Shown: positions 27,717-34,549 of the stretch, one piece after another
How positions within the stretch are numbered: the stretch's first letter is position 1
How the letters are laid out: every line of letters starts with the position of its first letter
Source: Leifsonia shinshuensis
Lineage (GTDB): Bacteria; Actinomycetota; Actinomycetes; Actinomycetales; Microbacteriaceae
Direction: 5' to 3'
Length of the DNA stretch: 64,000 bases
Assembly: GCF_013410375.1 (NCBI RefSeq)
Contig: NZ_JACCFL010000001.1
Location: 3,534,001 to 3,598,000 of the forward strand
Notes under the pieces: model-generated
Database searches by the model: none
The model's input: only the letters and a program-made list of their open reading frames with translations
Told to the model about the DNA's origin: nothing
Program-made: the position numbers and the translations under genes

Positions 27717-27744
27717 TTAGCTAACCTAGCTAGCAATCAGCATA
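27717..27744 (-). promoter_or_regulatory. Candidate promoter and operator of the MMPL gene
   Basis: On the minus strand TATGCT (27739-27744) could be a -10 box. Just downstream, over the expected transcription start, lies the imperfect inverted repeat ATTGCTAGCTA-GG-TTAGCTAAT (27717-27737), the kind of A/T-rich dyad bound by TetR or MarR repressors of efflux genes. No such regulator is adjacent. Confidence 0.45.
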
Positions 27745-27756
27745 GTGCGTATCCGA

Positions 27757-27822
27757 CCGCCGAGTACGTCGATAATCCGCGTACTCGGCGGCTTCGGGCT
27801 GATTTCGGGCGTACTCGGCGGC
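27757..27822. repeat. Inverted repeat with a third half-site (CGTACTCGGCGG)
   Basis: CCGCCGAGTAC (27757-27767) pairs perfectly with GTACTCGGCGG (27781-27791) across 13 bases. A further copy, CGTACTCGGCGGC, lies at 27810-27822, ending at the base before the nicotinamidase stop codon. The hairpin could terminate that gene's transcript; the outer GCCGCCGAG recalls the larger hairpins of this genome. Confidence 0.6.
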
Positions 27823-28395
27823 TCAGACGAGTTCGGCGCCGGCGTGGGCGAGCTCGGCGAGGGCAGCCTCCGACGACTCGGCGGCGACGCCCGCTACCAG
27901 CGCGGTTAGCACGCGGACGCGCTGCCCGTGGTTGAGCGCATCCAGCGCGGAGGCGCGCACGCAGTAGTCGGTCGCGATCCCCGCCACGTCGACGGTGTCG
28001 ATGCCGTGCTCGTCCAGGAGGTTGTGGACCGACGACCCGGCCTCCGTGCGCCCCTCGAAGATCGAGTAGGCCGGCACCCCCTGGCCCTTGCGGATGTGGT
28101 ACTGGACGCGGGTGGTGTCGAGCGCGGGATGGTACTCCGCGCCGTTCGTCCCCGCGACGCAGTGCACGGGCCAGGTCGTCACGAAGTCCGGCTCGGCGTC
28201 GGTGGCGAAGTGGCCGCCGTTGTCGTTGTCCCTGTCGTGCCAGTCGCGGCTCGCGAGGATGATCGTGTAGTCGTCCGCGTGCGCGCGCAGGTGCTCGGTG
28301 ATGGCCGCGGCCACCGCCGCTCCCCCGTCGACACCGAGGGCGCCGCCCTCCGTGAAGTCGTTCTGGACGTCGATGATGAAGAGCGCCTTGCCCAT
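27823..28395 (-). CDS. pncA: Nicotinamidase
   Basis: Hydrolyses nicotinamide to nicotinate for NAD salvage. The 190-residue protein has the isochorismatase-like fold with the complete triad region: Asp in FIIDVQNDF (residue 9), Lys in HIRKGQG near residue 105 and Cys in GIATDYCVRAS near residue 146. The metal site is visible as DWHDRDNDNGGHF near residues 51-63. GGAGGAGGGG lies upstream of ATG 28395. It is followed 3' by the inverted repeat at 27757 and preceded by dacB on the same strand. Confidence 0.95.
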   Translation of the reverse strand: MGKALFIIDVQNDFTEGGALGVDGGAAVAAAITEHLRAHADDYTIILASRDWHDRDNDNGGHFATDAEPDFVTTWPVHCVAGTNGAEYHPALDTTRVQYHIRKGQGVPAYSIFEGRTEAGSSVHNLLDEHGIDTVDVAGIATDYCVRASALDALNHGQRVRVLTALVAGVAAESSEAALAELAHAGAELV

Positions 28396-28430
28396 CGTCC
28401 CCTCCTCCGTTCCTCGCCGAACGACCCGGC

Positions 28431-30041
28431 TCAGCCGTTGGTGAGGTTGTCCCCGCACGTGTAGAAGCCGGTCGTCAGCGTGTCGATCGCCTGCTTGGCA
28501 TTGTCGCTCACCGGGCCGAGAGCGAACACGGCGAAGGTGAGCGGCGTGCCGTCGGCCGCGTCGATGATCCCGGACAGCGTGTAGCCGTTGTTGATCCAGC
28601 CGGTCTTGGCGTGCACCGCGCCGTTCGCGACCGAGTTCGCCCCGGTGAACCGGCTGTAGCCGGGCCCGAGCGTCCCGGTCCGGCCGGAGACCGGCAGGCC
28701 GTCGTAGACCACGCCGAGCCCGTTCTGGCGGTTGAGCACCTTGATGAAGAGCTGGGTCAGGTACGACGGCGGCACCGCGTTGTCGGCGCTGAGCCCGGAG
28801 CCGTCGGCGATGTGGATGCCGGTGGTGTCGATCCCGTAGGCCTTGAGCCCGGCGAGCACACCGGCGTTCTCGGCGTCGAAGGTGTTGCCCGCTCCGGCCT
28901 TGATGGCGACCAGCCGGGCCAGCTCCTCCATGATCGTGTTGTCGGAGTAGGTCATCGCCTGGTCGATCAGGGCGGTCACCGGCTGCGACTGGACCGACGC
29001 GAGATGCTTCGCGCCCGCGGGGGCCGTGCCGGAGGTCACCGGGACGTTGGTGCCGAGGTACTGCTGGAAGTACTGCACGGCGCGGCCGACCGGGTCGGTG
29101 CTGCGCGGCGACTCGACCGCTCCCGGGTCGTTGCGGTCGCCGTCCACCATGAGCGAGGTCATGTAGGGCGTCGAGCCCTCCACTACGCGCTCCTCGTGCT
29201 CGTCCCAGCTCGGCTGCCACACCGGGCCGCCGAACAGCGAGGTGTCGGTCACGATGGAGGTCACCGGCTGACCGCCGAGCGCCCGCTTGGTCTGCTCCGC
29301 GAGATCCTGGATGGAGGGCGCGCCGGTGTAGAACGCGCCCTGGCCGCCCGGCAGGCGCGACAGGGTGACATCGCCGCCGCCGACGATGACGACCTGGCCG
29401 GGGACGCTCCCGCTCACGACCGTGGTCTGCACCCGGTAGTCGGGCCCGAGGGTGGCGAGCGCGGCGGCGGAGGTGAGCGTCTTGAGCACGGACGCGGTCG
29501 GCCCCGGCTTCGTGCCGTTGCGATCGAACAGCACCTGGCCGGTCTTGGCGTTGACGACCTGGGCCTCCAGGTTGCCGAGCCTGCCGTCCTGCGCGAGCGA
29601 GGCGACGGAGCAGGTGCGGATGCGGCTCGCGGCCGGCTGCGCGGCGGGGACCGGGCGGGTCGGGTCGGCGGTGGGCGTGGGCGTCGGGGTGGGCGTCCTG
29701 GTGGCCGAGTGCGTCGGCGCGACGGCCGCGGCGGCGCCGGCCGGGGCGGAGCCGACGGTCGCGCCGAGGGCCACGCTCCCTGTTCCGAGGATCACGAACG
29801 CGACGGCCGCGCCCGCGGCGATCCACGCCTTGGGGTGGGTGCGGATGGCGGACAGCACGCCGGCGGCGGCCCCTGCCAGACCGCCGGACGCCGCGGCGCG
29901 ACGGCGGGACGGGGTCGCTCCCATACCGGGCTCACGCGTCGCAGAGGAGTCCCCGGTGGGGAGAACGGTGGTCGGGGGGTTCGTCGAATCAGACTCGGTG
30001 CTGTCGGGCACACCGGAGTCGCGGTGGTCCGGTTCGCGCAT
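28431..30041 (-). CDS. dacB: D-alanyl-D-alanine carboxypeptidase/endopeptidase (PBP4, class C)
   Basis: Trims or cleaves peptidoglycan peptides outside the membrane. Of 536 residues, 1-70 are cytoplasmic and Pro/Ser/Ala-rich, about 71-95 form one membrane anchor, and a TPTPTPTPT linker precedes the S13 enzyme domain. The catalytic SVLK (Ser184, Lys187) is visible, followed by SDN in TYSDNTIME and HAKTG near the C-terminus. ATG 30041 lies six bases after TACTAT, with TTGGCG 17 bases further upstream, so the message is probably leaderless. Confidence 0.93.
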   Translation of the reverse strand: MREPDHRDSGVPDSTESDSTNPPTTVLPTGDSSATREPGMGATPSRRRAAASGGLAGAAAGVLSAIRTHPKAWIAAGAAVAFVILGTGSVALGATVGSAPAGAAAAVAPTHSATRTPTPTPTPTADPTRPVPAAQPAASRIRTCSVASLAQDGRLGNLEAQVVNAKTGQVLFDRNGTKPGPTASVLKTLTSAAALATLGPDYRVQTTVVSGSVPGQVVIVGGGDVTLSRLPGGQGAFYTGAPSIQDLAEQTKRALGGQPVTSIVTDTSLFGGPVWQPSWDEHEERVVEGSTPYMTSLMVDGDRNDPGAVESPRSTDPVGRAVQYFQQYLGTNVPVTSGTAPAGAKHLASVQSQPVTALIDQAMTYSDNTIMEELARLVAIKAGAGNTFDAENAGVLAGLKAYGIDTTGIHIADGSGLSADNAVPPSYLTQLFIKVLNRQNGLGVVYDGLPVSGRTGTLGPGYSRFTGANSVANGAVHAKTGWINNGYTLSGIIDAADGTPLTFAVFALGPVSDNAKQAIDTLTTGFYTCGDNLTNG

Positions 30042-30047
30042 CCAGGC

Positions 30048-30076
30048 ATAGTACCGACGTTCCCTGTGAGCGCCAA
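30048..30076 (-). promoter_or_regulatory. Promoter of dacB (leaderless)
   Basis: On the minus strand TTGGCG (30071-30076), 17 bases, TACTAT (30048-30053), then six bases to ATG 30041. This is the clearest complete promoter of the leaderless type in the window. Confidence 0.65.
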
Positions 30077-30152
30077 TTCACCCAGGGTCGAGCGGGCACG
30101 CCTGCACGGACCGGGAGCGGCCGGACGGCGGATGCCGAGAAGGAGGAAACGG

Positions 30153-30225
30153 AGCCGCCCAAGGGAATCGAACCCTTGACCTTCTCATTACGAGTGAGAT
30201 GCTCTGCCGACTGAGCTAGGGCGGC
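30153..30225 (-). tRNA. tRNA-Thr (anticodon CGT)
   Basis: A 73-base cloverleaf on the minus strand: acceptor GCCGCCC pairs with GGGCGGC, the D arm has AGCTCAGTCGGCAGAGC, and the anticodon stem TCTCA/TGAGA encloses CTCGTAA with anticodon CGT, reading ACG. The T arm contains GGTTCGATTCC. CCA is not encoded. Confidence 0.96.
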
Positions 30226-30314
30226 GTGGCCGGGGTTCTCCCCCGGGCACAGTCAGATAGCTTACCCGATCCGGGGGTGTGCTTTCGACCACGCCGGGAG
30301 GCCCGGCCGTGCGT

Positions 30315-31010
30315 TCAGCGGAGCTGGCCGCCGAGGGCCTGGAGCTCCGCGAAGGAGCTGCGGAGGCGGTCGGCGAGGGGCTCGACGCCGCCGTGGTCCG
30401 CCCAGCACGACCAGGCGTGGCGCATCCCCGCGAACGCGACGTAGGTGACCAGCCGCGCCCGCTGGTGGAGGGTCTCCTCGTCGTCGGCGAGCGCCGGCTC
30501 GTCGTGGGCGAGCCGGCGCTGGACGACGGCGCTCAGGGCGTCCTCGAACTTGTGCATGCTCGCCATCCGCTGCGCGAAGAGCTCGGGGTTGCCCTTCAGG
30601 AGCGAGCGGCGGAGGGCGTGCAGCTCCTTGGCGCTGGCTGCATTCTCCCCCTCGTGCGCGCCGTCCAGGCCGCCGTCCAGGTCGCCGGTCTCGATCGCCG
30701 CGATGAGGAGCCGGCCCATCCCGTCCAGGATCGGCTCGGCGGGGCCCGCCTCGATGAAGCGCTCGATGCTGGCTTCGTCCGGGAGCTCGGGGAGCTCGCC
30801 GATGATCGCGGACTCCTTGGACGGGAAGTAGTTGAAGAACGTCCGCGGCGAGACGTTCGCCGCGTGGCTGATCTCGTCGACCGTGACATGGTCGAAGCCC
30901 CGCTCGGTGGCCAGTTCGAGCGCCGCGAACTGGATGGCGCGCCTGGTCGCGATGCGCTTGCGCTCACGGAGGCCCAGCTCGCCCTCCGACGTCCCGATCT
31001 CTGCAGTCAC
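30315..31010 (-). CDS. TetR/AcrR family transcriptional regulator
   Basis: A 231-residue regulator with the TetR DNA-binding region near residues 18-64; VSPRTFFNYFPSKE is the recognition helix end and is typical of actinobacterial AcrR-like proteins. The ligand domain is not recognised. GTG 31010 lies seven bases after an AATAAT box, and the palindrome TGCAAATTTGCA sits upstream at the -35, suggesting autorepression. The peptidase-like gene ends upstream on the same strand. Confidence 0.88.
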   Translation of the reverse strand: MTAEIGTSEGELGLRERKRIATRRAIQFAALELATERGFDHVTVDEISHAANVSPRTFFNYFPSKESAIIGELPELPDEASIERFIEAGPAEPILDGMGRLLIAAIETGDLDGGLDGAHEGENAASAKELHALRRSLLKGNPELFAQRMASMHKFEDALSAVVQRRLAHDEPALADDEETLHQRARLVTYVAFAGMRHAWSCWADHGGVEPLADRLRSSFAELQALGGQLR

Positions 31011-31031
31011 AGCCTCGATTATTTCACCGTC

Positions 31032-31043
31032 TGCAAATTTGCA
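31032..31043. promoter_or_regulatory. Palindromic operator TGCAAATTTGCA
   Basis: A perfect 12-base palindrome 22 bases upstream of the TetR gene start, overlapping the spacer/-35 of the -10-like AATAAT at 31018-31023 (minus strand). Placement fits autoregulation by that TetR protein. Confidence 0.55.
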
Positions 31044-31083
31044 CCACTCACCGCCGCGGCCGTGTGCAGATCGCGATGGCGCG

Positions 31084-32640
31084 TCAGCAGGTCTTGCCCT
31101 TCGGCGGGATGGTGCCGTCGACGAGGAAGTCGTCGACGGCGTTGTTCACGCACGAGTTCGACTTGTTGTAGGCGGTGTGGCCCTCGCCCTTGTAGGTGAG
31201 CAGGTGGCCGTTCTCCAGCTCCGACGCCATGTTCCTCGCCCACACGTAGGGGGTGGCCGGGTCGTTCGTGGTTCCGACGACCAGGATGGGTGCGGAGCCC
31301 TTCGCGGCGATCGGGCCGCGCTGCACGGTGGTCTTGTACGGCCAGGTGGCGCAGCCGATGTCGCCGTACGCCATGTACGGGCCGATCACCGGCGCGTCCT
31401 TGGCGAGCTCCGCCGCCTGCGCGCGCAGGGTCGCCGGGTCGGCGTCGTAGCTGTAGTCGAGGCAGTTGATGGCCATGAACGCCTCGGTGGAGTTGTCCGA
31501 GTAGGTGCCGTCGCTGTTGCGGCTGTTGTAGCCGTCGGCGAGGGTGAAGGCGACCGAGGCGTTGCCCTTCATCACGTCGGCGAACATGCTGCTCAGGTAC
31601 GACCACGCCGTCGCGTCGTAGAGCGGGTAGATGATCGCCGTGACGAGCGTGTTCGCGCCGAGCTCGCGGCCGTCGGAGTTGCGGATCGGGCTGCGCTCCA
31701 CGGAGGCCAGCAGCTGGGAGACCGTCTGCATCCCGTCCTCCACCGTGCCGGTGAACGGGCAGTCCTTCTGCGTGAGGCACTTCTTCAGGTACGCGCGGAG
31801 GGCGCTCTCGAAGCCCTGCGCCTGCACCTTGGTGACGTCGAAGTTGCTCGCGGCCGGGTCGAGCGCGCCGTCGAGGACGAGCCGCCCGGTCTTCCCCGGG
31901 TAGAGGTCGGCGTAGACCGCGCCGAGGTAGGTGCCGTACGAGTAGCCGAGGTAGTTCAGCTTCGTGTCGCCGAGGATCGCGCGGAGCAGGTCGAGGTCGC
32001 GCGCCGCGCTCACGGTGTCGACGTGGCCGAGGAGGGCGCCGGTGTTCGTCGCGCACGCGGCGCCGAAGTCCTTGGCGATGGTGGTGTTGGCGGCGATCCA
32101 CGTGTCGGAGCCGCGCTGGCCCGGGGTGATGCCGTACAGGTAGTCGTCCATCTGCGCCGGGCCGTAGCACTTCACGGCGGTGGAGTGGCCGACCCCGCGC
32201 GGGTCGAAGCCGACCACGTCGAAGTGGCTCTGCAGCGTCTTGTCGGTCGCGAAGCCGACGGAGTCCTTGACGAAGTCGTAGCCGGACCCTCCGGGGCCGC
32301 CCGGGTTGACCAGCAGCGAGCCCTGCTTGCTGCCCTTCGCCTGCTGGCGGATCAGCGCGAGCGAGACCTGCCCGGCGGACGGGTCGCTCCAGGTCAGCGG
32401 CGCCTTCGCGGTCGCGCACTGCTTGCCGTTGGAGCAGTCGGTCCAGACCAGGTGCTGCTGGTAGAACGGCGCGAGCGCGGGCGAGACGGACTCCGGCGCG
32501 GGGGTGGAGGTGCTCGACGTGTGCGCGGGCAGGAACCAGGTGACGCAGCCGGTCAGGGTCAGCGCGGCGACGGCGGCGATCGCGACGAAGACGGTGCGAG
32601 CGGCCCACCGGCGGGCCGGACGGCCCTCTCGGATGGTCAC
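31084..32640 (-). CDS. Secreted alpha/beta hydrolase, tripeptidyl aminopeptidase-like lipoprotein
   Basis: A 518-residue exported protein with a Tat/Sec-like leader (GRPARRWAARTVF then a hydrophobic run) ending in the lipobox LTGC near residue 31. The hydrolase core follows: VNPGGPGGSGYDF near residue 112, the nucleophile GYSYGTYLG near residue 226 and the late His in GEGHTAYN. The C-terminal part matches the TAP-like domain of Streptomyces tripeptidyl aminopeptidases and SlpD/E-type proteases. GTG 32640 overlaps the holB stop as GTGA, an odd pairing of replication and secreted peptidase genes that is nonetheless common in actinobacteria. Confidence 0.9.
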   Translation of the reverse strand: MTIREGRPARRWAARTVFVAIAAVAALTLTGCVTWFLPAHTSSTSTPAPESVSPALAPFYQQHLVWTDCSNGKQCATAKAPLTWSDPSAGQVSLALIRQQAKGSKQGSLLVNPGGPGGSGYDFVKDSVGFATDKTLQSHFDVVGFDPRGVGHSTAVKCYGPAQMDDYLYGITPGQRGSDTWIAANTTIAKDFGAACATNTGALLGHVDTVSAARDLDLLRAILGDTKLNYLGYSYGTYLGAVYADLYPGKTGRLVLDGALDPAASNFDVTKVQAQGFESALRAYLKKCLTQKDCPFTGTVEDGMQTVSQLLASVERSPIRNSDGRELGANTLVTAIIYPLYDATAWSYLSSMFADVMKGNASVAFTLADGYNSRNSDGTYSDNSTEAFMAINCLDYSYDADPATLRAQAAELAKDAPVIGPYMAYGDIGCATWPYKTTVQRGPIAAKGSAPILVVGTTNDPATPYVWARNMASELENGHLLTYKGEGHTAYNKSNSCVNNAVDDFLVDGTIPPKGKTC

Positions 32641-33827
32641 AGGTCTGTCCCCTTTCGCGCGGCGCCGCCGCGAAGGATCGTCGTGAGCATGGCCTCCAGG
32701 GCCAGGGCGGGAGCGACGTTGCCGTCGATCCGCTCGCGGGCGGTCGTCACGGCATCCATCGCGGCGAGCGTAGCCGCAGGACTCGTGTGCGCGCTGAGAG
32801 CGGTCAGCCGGTCGCCGAGCTCGACGTTCACCAGCTCGCTGCCGCTGCCGAGCTGAAGCATCATGACGTCGCGGTAGAGCGAGAGGAGGTCGGTGAGGAT
32901 GCGGTCGATGCCGTCGCGGAGGCTGCGCGTCGCCCTGCGCTTCTGGTCCTCCTCGAGCTGACGCAGCTGGCCGCGGAGCGCGGGCGGGATGGCGCCGCCC
33001 GGCTCGATCCCGAGCGAGCGCAGCGCGTGCTCCCGCTCTTCGGCGTCGCGCTCCTCCGTGATGGCCTTGGCGTCCGCGCCTGCCACGTCGAGCAGGGTCG
33101 CGGCCGCGAGGACGGCGTCGGACACCGAGCGGATGCCGAGCGCGAGGTCCAGCGTCTGCTCGCGGCGGCGCCTGGCCTCCTCGTTGGTGGCGAGGCGGTG
33201 CGCCATGCCGATGTGGCTCTGCGCGTGGCGCGCCGCACGCTCGGCGGCCGCGGGGTCGACGCCGTCGCGGCGCTCGATCAGCCGCGCGACGTCGGCGACG
33301 GCGGGCACCTTGAGCCGCACGGTGCGGACGCGGGAGCGGATGGTCGGCAGCAGGTCGGCGTCGCTGGGGGCGCAGAGGATCCACACCGTGCGCTCCGGCG
33401 GCTCCTCCAGCGCCTTGAGCAGCACGTTCGAGGTGCGCTCGGTCATCCGGTCGGCGTCCTCGATGACCATGACCCGGTAGCGGCCGACCGACGGCGCGAA
33501 CTGGGAGCTCGAGACCAGGGACCGCACCTCGTCGATGGAGATGATGACCCGCTCGGTGCTGAGCACGGCGAGGTCGGGATGCGTGCGCGCCTCCACCTGG
33601 CGCTGCGTCGCCAGATCGCCCTCGGGCGTGCCCGGGCTGAGCAGGGCGGTGGCGAAGGCGTAGGCGAGGTTGGAGCGCCCGGACCCGGGAGGGCCGGTGA
33701 TCAGCCAGGAGTGGGTCATGCCGCGCGCGGCGTCGGCGGCCGGACCGGAGGCGGTGGCGGCCTCCGCGGCGGAGCGGACGACGGCGATCGCGTCGTCCTG
33801 ACCCGTCAGGTCGTCCCACACCGCCAT
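32637..33827 (-). CDS. holB: DNA polymerase III, delta' subunit
   Basis: Part of the clamp loader. The protein has the RuvB/AAA fold with the P-loop-like GPPGSGRSN near residue 45 (the usual Lys is Arg, as expected of an inactive delta' site) and VLLKALEEPPERTVWIL near residue 135, the sensor-1/SRC area. ATG 33827 (MAVWDDLTG) is chosen from the family's typical N-terminus. The frame stays open to GTG 33902, adding 25 Pro/Ala-rich residues, so that start is possible. It follows tmk on the same strand. Confidence 0.92.
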   Translation of the reverse strand: MAVWDDLTGQDDAIAVVRSAAEAATASGPAADAARGMTHSWLITGPPGSGRSNLAYAFATALLSPGTPEGDLATQRQVEARTHPDLAVLSTERVIISIDEVRSLVSSSQFAPSVGRYRVMVIEDADRMTERTSNVLLKALEEPPERTVWILCAPSDADLLPTIRSRVRTVRLKVPAVADVARLIERRDGVDPAAAERAARHAQSHIGMAHRLATNEEARRRREQTLDLALGIRSVSDAVLAAATLLDVAGADAKAITEERDAEEREHALRSLGIEPGGAIPPALRGQLRQLEEDQKRRATRSLRDGIDRILTDLLSLYRDVMMLQLGSGSELVNVELGDRLTALSAHTSPAATLAAMDAVTTARERIDGNVAPALALEAMLTTILRGGAARKGTDL

Positions 33828-33919
33828 GCCTCCCAGGCTAGCGGGCACGGCGGACAGCGCGGGCGCCGGGGCGGCCTGAGGCGCCGCGGTCTCCTGAGGC
33901 ACCGGGGTTGCCGCGGCGG

Positions 33920-34549
33920 TCAGACCCGGTCCTCGAGCCGGCGGCGGATGTCGGCGGCGATCTCCGCGACGGGCAGCGCGGCGTCCACCACGAGGAAGCG
34001 CTCGGGCTCCGCGGCGGCGAGCGCGAGGTACGCGGCCCGGACGCGCGCGTGGAAGTCGGAGCGCTCCGCCTCCAGCCGGTCGTAGCGCGTGCGCGCGGTG
34101 TCGAGCCTGGCTCTGGCCGCGGTCTCGTCGAGGTCGAGCAGGATGGTCAGGTCAGGGAGGAGCCCCTCGGCCGCCCAGAGCGACAGGTCGCGGACCTGGT
34201 CCGCGTCGAGCACGCGCCCCGCGCCCTGGTAGGCGACGGACGAGTCGATGTAGCGATCCTGCACGACGACCTCGCCGCGCCCGAGCGCGGGACGCACGAC
34301 GGTGGCGATGTGGTGGGCGCGGTCGGCCGCGTAGAGCAGCGCCTCCGCCCGCGGGGCGATGTCGCCGCGGTGGTGGAGGACGATCTCGCGGATCTCCACC
34401 CCGGCCGCGGTGCCGCCGGGCTCCCTGGTGCGCACGACGGTGCGGCCTCGCTCGCGCAGCCACTCCTCCAGGAGGGCGGCCTGCGTCGACTTGCCGACGC
34501 CGTCGCCGCCCTCCAGAGTGATGAACAGGCCCTGCCGCGGCTCGCTCAC
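33920..34549 (-). CDS. tmk: Thymidylate kinase
   Basis: Phosphorylates dTMP to dTDP. The 209-residue protein has the P-loop EGGDGVGKSTQ near residue 13, the TREPGGT motif near residue 41 and the DR(Y) motif in VVVQDRYIDSSVAYQGAG near residue 97. ATG 34549 overlaps the topA stop by four bases, giving the typical actinobacterial order topA-tmk-holB. Confidence 0.97.
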   Translation of the reverse strand: MSEPRQGLFITLEGGDGVGKSTQAALLEEWLRERGRTVVRTREPGGTAAGVEIREIVLHHRGDIAPRAEALLYAADRAHHIATVVRPALGRGEVVVQDRYIDSSVAYQGAGRVLDADQVRDLSLWAAEGLLPDLTILLDLDETAARARLDTARTRYDRLEAERSDFHARVRAAYLALAAAEPERFLVVDAALPVAEIAADIRRRLEDRV

